NCBI RefSeq assembly: GCF_037572415.1
Contig: NZ_JBBHLB010000007.1
Coordinates: 62,001-126,000 of the forward strand
DNA: 64,000 nucleotides
Source of the DNA: Flavonifractor porci
GTDB lineage: Bacteria > Bacillota > Clostridia > Oscillospirales > Oscillospiraceae
Direction: 5' to 3'
Shown: in pieces, positions 26,001 through 35,481 of the stretch
How positions within the stretch are numbered: the stretch's first letter is position 1
Layout of the letters: every line of letters begins with the position of its first letter
Program-made: the position numbers and the translations under genes
The notes under the pieces: generated by a model
What the model was told of the DNA's origin: nothing
Databases searched by the model: none
Seen by the model: only the letters and a program-made list of their open reading frames with translations

Positions 26001-29000
26001 AGTAGCATTCTCCGTCAGCCGGGCGGAGGTCCAACCGCTGCCGTTGTAAATGGAGGCCACGATCTCCGTACCGTTCATCAACAGATTCTGATCTACTGCT
26101 GTCACCGGATCATCGGCATCCTTGCCGGGAAGATCTGTGTTCAAACGGACCCAGGCCGCTGCCGCGAAGGACTGGGTACCAGCCACGTCCACATTGCTGT
26201 CTCCGTAGCCCTCAAAATCGGCGGGATGGGAGATCTCTGTGGACGGTGCATAGCTGCTGCCGCTCAGGGTGCTGAAATGGGCGCGGCTGTCATAAATGCT
26301 CTGGCTGTCGCTGTCGCTGATATACACCAGCAGCTGTCCGTCGTCGCTCAGTTCCGGATAGGAGGCGGGGTTGGCATTGTTCTGCAGGTACTCCACGCCG
26401 CTGGGCTCATCCAGGCTGAAGAGCGCGAAGGACCGAAGCGGATTCCCCCAGGTTCGGGCATAGGTTTCCAGGTAATCCCGGTCCTGAAGGGTCGCACTGG
26501 AAGCTGCCACCCGCAGGCCGCTCTGGGTTGCCATAGCCTGGAGGCTCTGCGTGGACAGGCCGGTATTGGCACTGTTCCAGTAGTCGTCGATGGTCTTCCA
26601 GTCGTTGAAGGACTTGGTGGCGCCAAACTGACCGGAGGCCAGCACCGCCTCATAGGAGATTGCCAGGAACTCCGCCACAAACTTGATGCCCACTTCACTC
26701 TGGATGGACAGCGCCTGGCCGTTGAGCTGCTGCTTGGACGAGTCGCTCAGATAAGTCCGGGAGAGGAAACGGTTCTGACTGTCCACATCCAGCTCGCCGA
26801 ACAGGCCGATCTTCAGTGCAATAATTGAGTAGTCAAAGCCCACGCCGCCGAACGCCTTCACATAGGCGTTGAGCCGCAGATTGGTGAGATAGTCGGTGAC
26901 GGCGGTAGCGGAGGGATCGCTCCACTCCAGACCGGCGCCCTGCTGGCTGTAGCGCACGGCGGCCTTAAAGTCCAGCTGCACAGCGCCGCCAGCCTCAAAG
27001 CTGCCGGTGACGGGCACGGGGCCTGCCATGGCGTTGACGTCAAATCCGAACCCTACGCCCGCGCCGGCGGTAAAGCCGCCGCCCTTGGTAAAGACTTCCC
27101 ACTTCTGGGTATCCCGGTTGTAGCGTATCTCCGCCTCATAGTAGCCCTCCAACTGGAGGCCCACTTCGGTGTTGGTGATGGTAGTCTTGTTCTTATTCTC
27201 CCGGATGGAGGCGGAGGGATTATAGGTACCCTGAGCCATCTCGCTGATGTCGCCTACGCCGGGCACGTTGGCCTCCAGGTTCTGGGACAGGAAGTTCCCG
27301 CTGATGGCCACGCCGTCTCCGGAGTACTCCACATCCTCCAAGCCCAGGGTATTATAGCCCGTCCAGATGATGGCGTTAAAGACGGTGGGGTCCTCGCTGG
27401 GTGCAATAAGCATCTTGAATACGCTGCCATTCACGGGACCGGAGAGATCGTCCAACCGGCCGGTGAGGGTCTTCAGGATATTGCTGCCGCCCACATTGCC
27501 GAAATCCACGCCCTTTAGAATGCTGGAACCCTGCATAGTCACCAGCATCTGGGTGACGTTCTCATCCTCGTTGACCGGAATGACCCGGGTCAGGTCGATG
27601 GTCCGGAAGGGCATGGTCCGCTCCTGCACCAGGGCATTGTCTTTGGTCAGCCTGGTCTTGAGACCCACGTCCTTTCCGTCGGGAATCCAACCGGATGTGG
27701 TCATGGTCTCCTCGTTGAGGGTCATGGTGTTTTCCACCACTATCATGGAGGCAAAAGGATACCGGCTGGAATCCCTGCTCTGCTCCTTGGGGGTATAACC
27801 GAACTCGTCCACCACGGCCAGGGAATAGTCTTTGGCCTCACCGGTCTGGCCCCAAAGGAGCATGGTGGTGGTAAGGGTAGCCTGCTTAAAGGTGTTGTTG
27901 GGGCCTACAAAGCCGGTAGAGTGGCGTACATCCACCAGTTCTCCACTGGGCAGATCGTAATCGATGGTCTGCCGGGCCACGAAAGGTTTATTCGCCTCGT
28001 CGGCCGACACCTCCTCCAGCACGACCACTCCGGCGGCGGTCCGCATCTCCTGCTGGACGCTGACGCTGCCGTTCACCACCTGGAATACGGGATAATAGGT
28101 GTTATTGACGATATCCCGGATCTCCAGCACATACTGGATCTTGTCCACGGGAGACACCACTGTACCAGCGCTCTCCCCTGCCGCCTGGGACCAGAACTGA
28201 GTGGCGTCAAAGTAGACTATGATCTTGCCGTTTTCGTCGGTGGTAAAGGTGGTGTCCTGCTGGTTCTCCCCCGCTGCGCCGATACTGCCGCGGCTGGTGC
28301 CCAGACCGGCGGTCTCGCAGAAAGAACCGTTTTTAAACACACCGCCCCGCACCGTGACATCGGTGTTGGCCAGCGGCGCACCGCCGGGGAGCGCGAAGGT
28401 CAGCTCTGCCTTGGCTGCCTCCCGCAGCCGGAAGGTGTTCAGAGGATAGAGCTGGAGCTTGGTAGCGTCCCGCTCGCCGGACTGGAGGTCCTGCCGATAG
28501 ATGGTACCCATGTATTCGGTGTCTCCGGTTTCGGAGCTGAGCCACACGTCGCTGGCGATGCCGTTGGGCTCGTAGAGGGCCAGCACGCCCTCAGAGTTGG
28601 TCTTTACCGTCCGCTCAGCGCCGGTGCCATCCTGATAGCGCAGGGTGGTCTCAGCCGCCGGGGTCACCTGGAACAGATAGAATTTGTCCCGCAGGGTATT
28701 GGCGGTGACCGTTACCTCAGCCGTCATGCCGGTGGCGGCATGGGTGGCCGTCACTTTAGCGGTGCCGCCCTCCACCGAGGAGATACCCATCTGTACTTCC
28801 GGCAGATAGGTGCTGAAGGAGAAGTTCTTGATGTTCTCATACAGCCCGCCCTGCTTATAGTTCACCGCGATGGCGTCGTTGTCGGTAGCCCAGGCGATAC
28901 CGTCCTTAAAGGAATTCCAGCTGTAATCGCCGTAGTTGATGCCGATGAAGTCCAGCAGGCCCAACTCCTGCCGCATGGCCAGGATCTCAGCCGTGCTGGT

Positions 29001-32000
29001 GGGCAGATTACCGCTGACCTTTCCGGCGTTGTCCAGGGTAAGGGTGCTGATCTGATTCCCCCCGCTGTCCACGATCTTCAGAGCGTCGCCGTTGTAGACA
29101 TACAGAGGGAAGGAGTCGGTGCTGGGGGCCTCGCCTGGATTGTCCACCCGCAGCATCACCTGATAGGTGTCCTTCAGATAGCCGTCCGCCACCTTGGCCA
29201 ACTGCAGCGGATAAGTACCGGAGGGACCGGAACGGATCTCGTTGCAGATTTCGGTAGAGGTATTGTCCTCTGTGACACGCAGGATGGTAAGGGTAACGGT
29301 CTGCCCGCCGCCCTCGGTCAGGTTCTCCGCTGTCCATCCGATGGAGACGGAGCCGTCACTGTCCTTCCAATAGATGCTCTCCGGACGGATAAGCTGGGCC
29401 TGGGCAGGTTCAGGCCTCACTACGATCCAGGCCAGGGCGGACAGCCGGACGTCGTCTCCGGACCCGTTGGGGTGTGGCATGGAGACCCGCACGGTATAGG
29501 CGGGGGTATTGCCGCTGGACAGCTCGTTCAGCACATCCTCCGAAATCTGGACGCTGTTCTGGTCCTTGGTGGCAGTCGTTTTCCACACCGGCTCGGCGGT
29601 CAGCTCCGTCTCGGTTGCAAAATTGCCTTCAAAGAGCTCGATGGTGTAGGAAAAGTCCTTGTCAGGTGCAAACAGAGCCGCATTGGAACTCCACAGTATG
29701 GTAGCGGCTGTGTTCTGTCGGGCTACGATGGTGGAAGCCCCCTCTGGAATGACCAGGGCCAGGGAGTCGCCCGCCGTCACGGTGTAGGTCTCAGAGGTGC
29801 CGGTCTTGTCGCTGGGGTCATCCGGTGTGCCGTTGTCGGCGGTGAAGGTGAAGGTCACTGTACCGATCTTCTGTCCGGTGAGGGCCACCTTGCCGGAGTA
29901 ATCGCTCTCCGTGCTGATGGTGGCGATGTCCGGATCGCTGCTGGACCACTTGCCGCTCTGGTGGGTGGCCAGGGTCGTGCCGTCCGGGCCGTAAACCTTG
30001 GCGGTGAGGGTGGGGCGGACGGTATCCGCCAGAGAGAGGGTGTAGTTTTTCTCATCCGATTCCGGCGTGACCTCTACCTTGTCCGCCGGGATCAGAGCCG
30101 CCACGGTAAAGGTGTCTTTCAGGTCGGTGCGGTAGGACAGGTCCTGCCAGTTCGAATCCTCCCGTGTGCCCTCGTTGACCTGGAGGGTGACGGTGTAGGT
30201 CTGCTCCGTCGTCTGAGGGGTGACGGCGAAAGGCTGGGTGGAGAATGTTTCGCCGTCCTCGTTCACATAGACCTGCTCCGTGGCGATCACGCCGTTGGAG
30301 CCGGTGACCACCGCCCGGAAGGGCAGCTCCTTGGGAGAGCCATCGGTGGGCTGGTGATAGTTGTTGTATTTGGTCTTGTAGGCGGTGTTGCCGTCCAGTG
30401 TGATGACAGTAGTGGCCATGCCGCTGACCGCATCATATTCGGCACTGACCCCGGTAGCGGCGTCCCGGTACAGGGCGCTCTCCAGCGTGGCCCCCGTAGC
30501 GGTCTCGCCGTTGATGACCGCCTCGTTGCCAAAGATATCGGTGATGCCGGAGCAGGAGGTGATGGTCACCTGAGCGCCGTCCACCTTCTGCACCGGGTAC
30601 CACAGGAGGATCTGGTTGCCCGCCTTGCTCATGTGCAGCTGGTCGGCGTTGAGGGTTACGCCTCCGTTGGCCTCACCGCCGTTGAAAACGATGCTGGCGT
30701 TGTCGTTCACATACACCAGTTCATCGAAGGCGAGGGTCACCGGCACCAGCTGGCCGGGCCGGTAGGTGGCGCTGGGGGCGGTGGCAGCAGTTAATTTGGG
30801 AGCGGTCTTGTCATTGGTCAGTTCCACACGGCAGGATTTAATCTGCTGCCAACTGTTTTTTTCCAAGAATCCCGAAGCGGCCTGCTTGAACGGGTGGACA
30901 ATGACAAGTTTATCCGGGACAGCGTTTGTTCCCAACTTGGTATAGGCTTCTAATTCAAAGGAGTTTTCGCCTCCTGATTTCCAGTTTGCATACCTAAAAC
31001 CATAGTTACCGTTAAGCTCCACTCTGTCCGCCGTCTGGGATGAATCATAGTCAGTGCTTGGGAGAAAGTACGCATTTCTCGTATAGCTTCCCCACACATC
31101 GGGTGGTACGACATATGCATTCGGGTTCTCTCCGGTAATATGGACTAAAGTTCCGGAAACCGTAAAGTAGACGAAATCACCTTCTGATACCTGGTCTGCT
31201 TCCGTCAATCCTTTGGCCCCTTGAAGCAAAGCGATGAACGCATTGACATCTTGTGCAGTGATTCCGGCCGCTTTGTCAGAACCGCTGGAACCTCTGTCAG
31301 AGGAGTTGAGAATAGGAAAGTTAAACTCCGAAACGATAGGGCTGTTTAATCCTCCCTCTGCGTTATAGCCTGTGTCCCAGTTGTCATCCTCCCACCAAGT
31401 GGACAGGTCGGGCACTTCCACGTCCTTGGTCACCCGCACCGTGTGGGAATCGGAGTAATCATTCCCGTTCTGGAACACGAATCCCTTGGCGTTGCTGAAC
31501 TGCACCGCCCCGGCCAGCTGGCCGTAGGCGTACTCGGGGGCAGTATCGGCGTCAGCATAGATCCCTATTCCCACACTGCCAGCTTCTGTGGCATGATATA
31601 CCAGAGTAGCGGATGGTTGATTAGGGGTTAACTCGATCATTTCCGTTCCTATCCACACCGAGACGGTACTCAATCCCACAAGCCCGGGGTCCAGGCGGAC
31701 GTCCACCGAGAGGACGGCATCCTCCGGCAACCAAAAGGTAGAATCGTTTACTTTTATCTCCGACACTTTGACGGAGGTAAAATTGCTCACATCCACCACA
31801 GCGGTGGTGTTCACGGCCCCGGCATTCAGGGTGATGCCCTCGCTCTGGAGATGGGCCATGAGGCTGCTGAGGTTCGTGAGGCTCTCCCCCTCAAAGGCCT
31901 TCCCGGAGAAATAGGTCTCCTGGATGCGGGCCATCTCCCGCTCGATGGCAATGATGGTTTTAAGATCCCCAAGCGCGATGGGCACTCCGTCCACATAGCC

Positions 32001-32312
32001 GATCTGGCCGAGGTCGGTGCCCGGGTCGCCCAACAGGGTCTCCATCTCTTCCAGCGTGTAGGTCTTTCCGTTCAGATCCACGGTCTGGTCTGTTTTCAGC
32101 TGGCCGTTTTCGTCCAGCAGGCCATACTGCTCCAGTACGTCATAGACCGCCTGGGCATCTCCGCCGGTAAGGGCGGAGAGCTGCTCCAGCAGCATCTGGT
32201 TTTGAGCCGGGCTGTTCCCCAGCAGCTCGCCCACGGCGGCATAGGCCGTAGCAGGAAGCACCGAGAACGTCATACAGGCTGCCAACAGCAGGCTCAACAC
32301 TCTCTTCCTCAT
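23001..32312 (-). CDS. Giant secreted SLH surface protein
   Basis: 3103 residues. A signal peptide (about 1-25, SVLPATAYA) and a conserved helical N-terminal region are followed by a very long run of Ig-like and BIG-type beta domains. A central section (about 1700-2000) contains GGGFTAGAGVGFGFDVNAM and alternating strands. Two beta-propeller-like stretches come next (about 2050-2300, with repeated YNGSGWTSA/YNGAAWSEA), then CARDB-like domains. Three C-terminal SLH repeats (about 2900-3103, with FVDVPSGIWYEDGVRYVYKHG) anchor it to the cell wall. It has no transcobalamin-type domain. The likely role is adhesion or a wall-surface structure. It follows a DUF2442 gene by 15 bases, and the adjacent LuxR-type protein probably regulates both. 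Confidence 0.8.
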   Translation of the reverse strand: MRKRVLSLLLAACMTFSVLPATAYAAVGELLGNSPAQNQMLLEQLSALTGGDAQAVYDVLEQYGLLDENGQLKTDQTVDLNGKTYTLEEMETLLGDPGTDLGQIGYVDGVPIALGDLKTIIAIEREMARIQETYFSGKAFEGESLTNLSSLMAHLQSEGITLNAGAVNTTAVVDVSNFTSVKVSEIKVNDSTFWLPEDAVLSVDVRLDPGLVGLSTVSVWIGTEMIELTPNQPSATLVYHATEAGSVGIGIYADADTAPEYAYGQLAGAVQFSNAKGFVFQNGNDYSDSHTVRVTKDVEVPDLSTWWEDDNWDTGYNAEGGLNSPIVSEFNFPILNSSDRGSSGSDKAAGITAQDVNAFIALLQGAKGLTEADQVSEGDFVYFTVSGTLVHITGENPNAYVVPPDVWGSYTRNAYFLPSTDYDSSQTADRVELNGNYGFRYANWKSGGENSFELEAYTKLGTNAVPDKLVIVHPFKQAASGFLEKNSWQQIKSCRVELTNDKTAPKLTAATAPSATYRPGQLVPVTLAFDELVYVNDNASIVFNGGEANGGVTLNADQLHMSKAGNQILLWYPVQKVDGAQVTITSCSGITDIFGNEAVINGETATGATLESALYRDAATGVSAEYDAVSGMATTVITLDGNTAYKTKYNNYHQPTDGSPKELPFRAVVTGSNGVIATEQVYVNEDGETFSTQPFAVTPQTTEQTYTVTLQVNEGTREDSNWQDLSYRTDLKDTFTVAALIPADKVEVTPESDEKNYTLSLADTVRPTLTAKVYGPDGTTLATHQSGKWSSSDPDIATISTESDYSGKVALTGQKIGTVTFTFTADNGTPDDPSDKTGTSETYTVTAGDSLALVIPEGASTIVARQNTAATILWSSNAALFAPDKDFSYTIELFEGNFATETELTAEPVWKTTATKDQNSVQISEDVLNELSSGNTPAYTVRVSMPHPNGSGDDVRLSALAWIVVRPEPAQAQLIRPESIYWKDSDGSVSIGWTAENLTEGGGQTVTLTILRVTEDNTSTEICNEIRSGPSGTYPLQLAKVADGYLKDTYQVMLRVDNPGEAPSTDSFPLYVYNGDALKIVDSGGNQISTLTLDNAGKVSGNLPTSTAEILAMRQELGLLDFIGINYGDYSWNSFKDGIAWATDNDAIAVNYKQGGLYENIKNFSFSTYLPEVQMGISSVEGGTAKVTATHAATGMTAEVTVTANTLRDKFYLFQVTPAAETTLRYQDGTGAERTVKTNSEGVLALYEPNGIASDVWLSSETGDTEYMGTIYRQDLQSGERDATKLQLYPLNTFRLREAAKAELTFALPGGAPLANTDVTVRGGVFKNGSFCETAGLGTSRGSIGAAGENQQDTTFTTDENGKIIVYFDATQFWSQAAGESAGTVVSPVDKIQYVLEIRDIVNNTYYPVFQVVNGSVSVQQEMRTAAGVVVLEEVSADEANKPFVARQTIDYDLPSGELVDVRHSTGFVGPNNTFKQATLTTTMLLWGQTGEAKDYSLAVVDEFGYTPKEQSRDSSRYPFASMIVVENTMTLNEETMTTSGWIPDGKDVGLKTRLTKDNALVQERTMPFRTIDLTRVIPVNEDENVTQMLVTMQGSSILKGVDFGNVGGSNILKTLTGRLDDLSGPVNGSVFKMLIAPSEDPTVFNAIIWTGYNTLGLEDVEYSGDGVAISGNFLSQNLEANVPGVGDISEMAQGTYNPSASIRENKNKTTITNTEVGLQLEGYYEAEIRYNRDTQKWEVFTKGGGFTAGAGVGFGFDVNAMAGPVPVTGSFEAGGAVQLDFKAAVRYSQQGAGLEWSDPSATAVTDYLTNLRLNAYVKAFGGVGFDYSIIALKIGLFGELDVDSQNRFLSRTYLSDSSKQQLNGQALSIQSEVGIKFVAEFLAISYEAVLASGQFGATKSFNDWKTIDDYWNSANTGLSTQSLQAMATQSGLRVAASSATLQDRDYLETYARTWGNPLRSFALFSLDEPSGVEYLQNNANPASYPELSDDGQLLVYISDSDSQSIYDSRAHFSTLSGSSYAPSTEISHPADFEGYGDSNVDVAGTQSFAAAAWVRLNTDLPGKDADDPVTAVDQNLLMNGTEIVASIYNGSGWTSARLTENATPDLAPAVASDGAGRAVVFWRSVYSAGPEEDLMGFAARDQIMYSVYNGAAWSEAKILYNGSSGSVKALQAAMLPDGTAMAVYTLDRSQTGNISDYEIGYTIVDDTGIPGASMIATSDTWLDENPQVIAADFGGGDHRFVIGWHSLRSETGDIQLLAVDEAGAMSNTFPASLSAITSTGDASVSGDFRFATLSGGYGVDDLTIIWSEQVSDRTNEEGLTAAAHSVLKAARLLRDNSGYRLSAPLELAELPANNLVNHFSAYISGEDQVKAVIQATYYDNENTETINGVVVPGEKAMLYTATSDFDQYGVEVENIGVDYENLMTNSLTPIQFTIRNTGIKDLSGLTVTMADGETAGLETVLKPNESAVLTVYHKVGDTVADQSYTISGNQLSSVTGTVYLDYPDIGIARMEVLKEEAGKRTVSMTLYNASGATLAGNKEREVKLALYTDNLFTQPANVTCAGDGVAADKNILTISGGDALKRIDEGSFTLELTYDVGGYVTTVLGQKEIPSSGVYLYADAWAEGKVGEQSTAQRLPEYRGGNNQAAVSLTGAYARTGDKTTLDVVQTNADVTTATITLRNNCLQALDTGTLEATLLDASGQPLETKTTSISGNLPGETAQISPITFSQLGSRVVVHTMTGEDSLCFDGLPVSMDDFVLGEDGTLTYALSEVSADGTFVTAVSGSGEKVAINGKEFTGSGNLYVPIGAGETVIIVTIGTKIYSLHIMSTHAGASRYKITVEASSGGKVETGQSTAHAGMTVTLTTKPDEGYRLATLTVTDKNGKTITLNDKGDGKYTFTMPSSNVTVKASFAEITAGDLPFVDVPSGIWYEDGVRYVYKHGLMKGTSATTFAPDMTTTRSMIATILWRMEGSPVVDDAVAFDDVNLDSWYGEAVRWAAKEGIVTGYGNNKFGPDDPITREQMATMLHRYASYKGHDVSAGENVNLLSYTDLAELGEYAVSAMQWAVADGIINGTSSSTLSPSGNATRSQIAVILMRYCEKTAE

Positions 32313-32327
32313 AAAGTTTCCTCCTTA

Positions 32328-32576
32328 TCATCCGTCCATCTGCATGGAATCCAGCAGTTCATTGATGGATGCCCGTACACAATAAGTCCCGTTGTCCCAG
32401 ACCACCTCGCCGTCCACCAAACGGGCTGTTTGGAACAGGCCCGGAGAAGACAGTCTTCCAAAACGGATGGCGTGGACCCTATGCTTCATGTCAATGACCG
32501 CCTCGCTGCCGTTGGGAAAGCAAAGCTTGATCTGATAATCCGGGAGTACCCGTAGGGTGGTGCTGGCGGCTTCCAT
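32328..32576 (-). CDS. DUF2442-like small protein
   Basis: 82 residues with the DUF2442 pattern: LPDYQIKLCFPNGSEAVIDM, GLFQTARLVDGEVVWDNGTY and a C-terminal helix. The biochemical role of the family is unknown. AGGAGGAGG lies 5 bases before the ATG at 32576, so I prefer this to the earlier start at 32594. It is the first gene of the unit that includes the 3103-residue SLH protein. Confidence 0.6.
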   Translation of the reverse strand: MEAASTTLRVLPDYQIKLCFPNGSEAVIDMKHRVHAIRFGRLSSPGLFQTARLVDGEVVWDNGTYCVRASINELLDSMQMDG

Positions 32577-32592
32577 AAAACCTCCTCCTTTC

Positions 32593-32644
32593 AAAAAAGA
32601 ACAGCATAGGAACTCTGTCTAAATCATACAGAATTCCTATGCTG
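32593..32644 (-). terminator. Terminator after the LuxR regulator, or attenuator of the SLH unit
   Basis: A 17-bp stem with one mismatch (GCATAGGAA arms at 32602-32644) is followed on the minus strand by TTCTTTTTT. It ends the regulator transcript. The possible -10 TATGAT (32623-32628) of the DUF2442 gene sits in its loop, so the two functions overlap. Confidence 0.75.
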
Positions 32645-32649
32645 CACAC

Positions 32650-32667
32650 ATCCCCCAAACGGGGGAT
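32650..32667. promoter_or_regulatory. Candidate operator for the MalT-like regulator
   Basis: ATCCCCC-AAAC-GGGGGAT is a perfect 7-bp inverted repeat. A related ACTCCCCCAAAAGAGGGATT overlaps the regulator's own -35 region (35191-35210). It lies about 30 bases before the TATGAT box of the DUF2442-SLH unit, the place where a MalT-type activator would bind. Confidence 0.4.
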
Positions 32668-32677
32668 TTTAAGGGGC

Positions 32678-35131
32678 TTATTTCAGCAGATCCACCAGTT
32701 TGCTTCGGCGGTCAATGTTAGTTTTATTGAATATGCTGCGGATATGGCTCTTCACCGTCTCCTCAGAGATAAAGAGCCGCTGGGCAATCTCCTTGTTTCT
32801 CAGGCCCTCTGCTGCCAGCTGGGCCACCTCCCGCTCCCGGTCACTGAGTTCCGTCATCTGGTCCGGGTACTTCTCCAGCATAGCGAAAATCCGGCTCTCC
32901 TCCGCTCTGGTGTAGTGGATCTCCATGGCCTTGATCTCCGCGATGGCGGCCTGATGCTTCTTTTTGATGGAGGGGAGCAAAAACAGAATGGAGAGATATT
33001 TTCGGAAACAGGCCAGGAAGGTATAGTTCTTGTCCTGCTCCGCCAGAGACAGGGACCGCTCCAGCCACTCTGCCGCCCTGGGTATGGCCCCCATGGACAG
33101 ATAGCACAGGGACAGACCTACGCACATGAAGTTGCGGGTAGACAGGGAGATAAGACGGGGGTCCAGCTGAAGGGATGCCTCTACGCTGGCAATGGCCCGT
33201 TTGTACTCTTTCTTGAGAATCAGATCGGTGATCCGGTTGGTCTTTGCCATAAAGTTGGTGAAGGTAAGGTCCCCCAGCATATCTGCAGAGCCTCTTGCCC
33301 AGGCCGCGGAGCGGTCCGGCTCCATCATGAGGCCCAGCAGATAGGTACGGACCGTCTCCGCCATCTGGGTATTGATGGCGGTGTGCTGCAAAAAGGGATA
33401 GGCCAGCGCCTTGGTCTCCAGATATTCGATGGCCTTCTGCAGGGAGATCATATCCGACTGGTAGATGGCGTTGATGCCCAGCAGCAAGGCCGCACCGTAG
33501 GTAATGGTTGCGTTCTGCCACTGCTCAGACAGCATTGCCGCCCTGTGGGCATAGATATCCGACTCGTCAAACCGTCCCTGGACACTGAGGGCCTCGCCCA
33601 AGTACAGTTCATAGGCTCCGGCGCCGTGATACCCGGTCAGGGAATTGTAGACTTCCAGCATATCCCGCAGCTCTTCCGCCGTCTCCATCATCTTTCCCGG
33701 CGTACGGTAGAAGAGATACCACATGGAGGTGGTGCCGAACATATAGGGCTCCTTTTGATCAAAAAGCTGGGAGGGGGCGTGCATCAGGGGAACGGCCTCC
33801 AGATAGCGGGCCTTCATGCGTGGGATATCGGGAAACTCCCGGAAAGCGGAGAGCAGGTACCACTCGCCCATCAGCTGTTTGCTGCCGTTTTCCTCCAAAA
33901 TCATTCTGCTCTGCTCCAGTGCCTCTTCAAAGCCTCTGAAATCCGTACCTCCAAAGAGGGCCAGACACAGCCGCAGCATGGAGAGGGGGTATCGAGCCAA
34001 CGTCTCCCGGGGACACCGCCGCAGTACCTGACGGGCCAGGCCGGTATAGCTGATGGAGCCAAAGTTCTCCCCCAAAAGGCCGATCAGTTCACAGGAAAGC
34101 AGCTGCTCATCGTTACCTGCCCGGAAAAAGCACTCCACGGCCCTTTTGTTGTTCCCCGCCCGACGATAAATGTCCCCGGCAGCCTCATAAACCTGACAAC
34201 GGAAGTCCGGCGGCATGGTTTCCAGCATCTCCAGCAGAAAGTGCCGCAGCAATTCGTGGGGATAGCTGGCTCTGGCCCGGAGATCATGGTGCATAAGGGG
34301 GGTACGCACCAGGAGGTTCTGCAAAGCCGCCTCCTGCCCGGGGGCAATGTCCGGCAGCTGCTCCTCTTTGATGCAGTCATATACTGCCACACGCAGCAGC
34401 ATCTCCTGCTCCCGGCAGGACACCTTTCTCCAGAAAAATTCGTGCAGCAGCCCGTCCATATCGTGAAATTCCGGCAATCTGTCCGGGGTATCCTGCAGGC
34501 TTTTCAAATACAGGGCCACCGCCGCGGCCCACCCCTCCGTATTCCGGTAAACTCCATCCGCCTGCTGACGGGACAGATTCAGGCCCAGTTGCCGTGCATA
34601 GTTCAGGATGTCCTTTTTCCCCAACAGGAAATCTCTGGAGTGAAGCCTGGAAACGCCGGAGCTGCTTTCAAAGACCGCCCGCAGCTTTTTGAAGTTCTGA
34701 GAGATTAGAACGACGTGCAGCCCGTCCTGGTGCCGGTCCGCCATGGCCTGCAAAAGAGGCAACGGCCAGTTATCGCCTATCAGCTGAAAGTTGTCCAGAA
34801 TGAGGTAGCACGGTGTAGTCACCGAAAGCCGGGACAAGATGTCCGCGGCATTGCTCACATTGCTGCGATTCAGAAAACCCAGTCCCCGCAGGGCCGCGCC
34901 CGCATCTTTATTCAGGATGCCGATCTGCCGGATGAACCAGTCCAGACTGGTATCCTGCAAAAAGCTCACCGCCGTGAACCAGCGCACCTGTTCCGGAGCA
35001 ACATCCCGCATGGCCCAGCGAACTGCCGTACTTTTTCCATAGCCTGCGGGCGCCTCGATCATGGTCAGGCTGCTTTGATATATGTAAGCAAGTTTTCGTT
35101 GGATCTCCTCTGAAAAATAGAATCCCTCCAT
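32678..35131 (-). CDS. MalT-like LuxR-family ATP-dependent regulator
   Basis: 817 residues. An STAND-type P-loop ATPase domain opens the protein (Walker A EAPAGYGKST near residue 30, CYLILDNFQLI Walker B near 125). A long TPR-like helical sensor region follows, then a C-terminal LuxR helix-turn-helix (about 755-817, LSDREREVAQLAAEGLRNKE and EETVKSHI). Such proteins switch on target operons when ATP and an inducer drive oligomerisation. GGGGGAGC precedes the ATG at 35131, favoured over the ATG at 35155. Its neighbour on the same strand is the DUF2442-giant SLH pair, the most likely target. Confidence 0.85.
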   Translation of the reverse strand: MEGFYFSEEIQRKLAYIYQSSLTMIEAPAGYGKSTAVRWAMRDVAPEQVRWFTAVSFLQDTSLDWFIRQIGILNKDAGAALRGLGFLNRSNVSNAADILSRLSVTTPCYLILDNFQLIGDNWPLPLLQAMADRHQDGLHVVLISQNFKKLRAVFESSSGVSRLHSRDFLLGKKDILNYARQLGLNLSRQQADGVYRNTEGWAAAVALYLKSLQDTPDRLPEFHDMDGLLHEFFWRKVSCREQEMLLRVAVYDCIKEEQLPDIAPGQEAALQNLLVRTPLMHHDLRARASYPHELLRHFLLEMLETMPPDFRCQVYEAAGDIYRRAGNNKRAVECFFRAGNDEQLLSCELIGLLGENFGSISYTGLARQVLRRCPRETLARYPLSMLRLCLALFGGTDFRGFEEALEQSRMILEENGSKQLMGEWYLLSAFREFPDIPRMKARYLEAVPLMHAPSQLFDQKEPYMFGTTSMWYLFYRTPGKMMETAEELRDMLEVYNSLTGYHGAGAYELYLGEALSVQGRFDESDIYAHRAAMLSEQWQNATITYGAALLLGINAIYQSDMISLQKAIEYLETKALAYPFLQHTAINTQMAETVRTYLLGLMMEPDRSAAWARGSADMLGDLTFTNFMAKTNRITDLILKKEYKRAIASVEASLQLDPRLISLSTRNFMCVGLSLCYLSMGAIPRAAEWLERSLSLAEQDKNYTFLACFRKYLSILFLLPSIKKKHQAAIAEIKAMEIHYTRAEESRIFAMLEKYPDQMTELSDREREVAQLAAEGLRNKEIAQRLFISEETVKSHIRSIFNKTNIDRRSKLVDLLK

Positions 35132-35163
35132 ACGCTCAGCTCCCCCGCTTTTCATGCGATTTT

Positions 35164-35192
35164 ATTATAAGAACAAAGCATCCCTTTGTCAC
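35164..35192 (-). promoter_or_regulatory. Promoter of the LuxR-family regulator
   Basis: On the minus strand GTGACA (35187-35192) is 17 bases before a perfect TATAAT (35164-35169). A C5/G3 inverted-repeat motif overlaps the -35, which fits autoregulation. Confidence 0.75.
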
Positions 35193-35370
35193 TCCCCCAA
35201 AAGAGGGATTTGGGGCAACTCCCGCAGCTCCGCATGACAGCGGCTCTGCTTCGGATCTCAAGCATCACAGTTCAAAAGTACGCAATAAAACTTCATCCCA
35301 CAGAAATGATATATCACTGTACGTTCTGAAAAGGCTCATTTCGCTCTGCACAGGTCAAATCTTGCGAACT

Positions 35371-35423
35371 TCGTAGTTTTTCTGGTATTTTCTCTGTGAT
35401 ATGGTACAATTATACTACGAATA
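35371..35423 (+). promoter_or_regulatory. Promoter region of the flavodoxin-fold gene with flanking inverted repeat
   Basis: TACAAT at about 35404-35409 is a good -10 for the plus-strand gene. TTCGTAGT upstream and ACTACGAA downstream bracket it as an 8-bp inverted repeat, which may be a regulator site. No strong -35 is seen. Confidence 0.4.
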
Positions 35424-35481
35424 TACCCCAGTTGAAACCCAACCGGCACTGCCGTTCACTTTATATTTGGGAGGGGTGTCC

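Noticed and set aside
22998..31000. Very long open frames on the plus strand opposite the giant SLH gene
   Set aside because: They are antisense shadows caused by GC-rich codon bias. They lack ribosome sites and domain resemblance, while the minus-strand protein has a signal peptide and SLH repeats.
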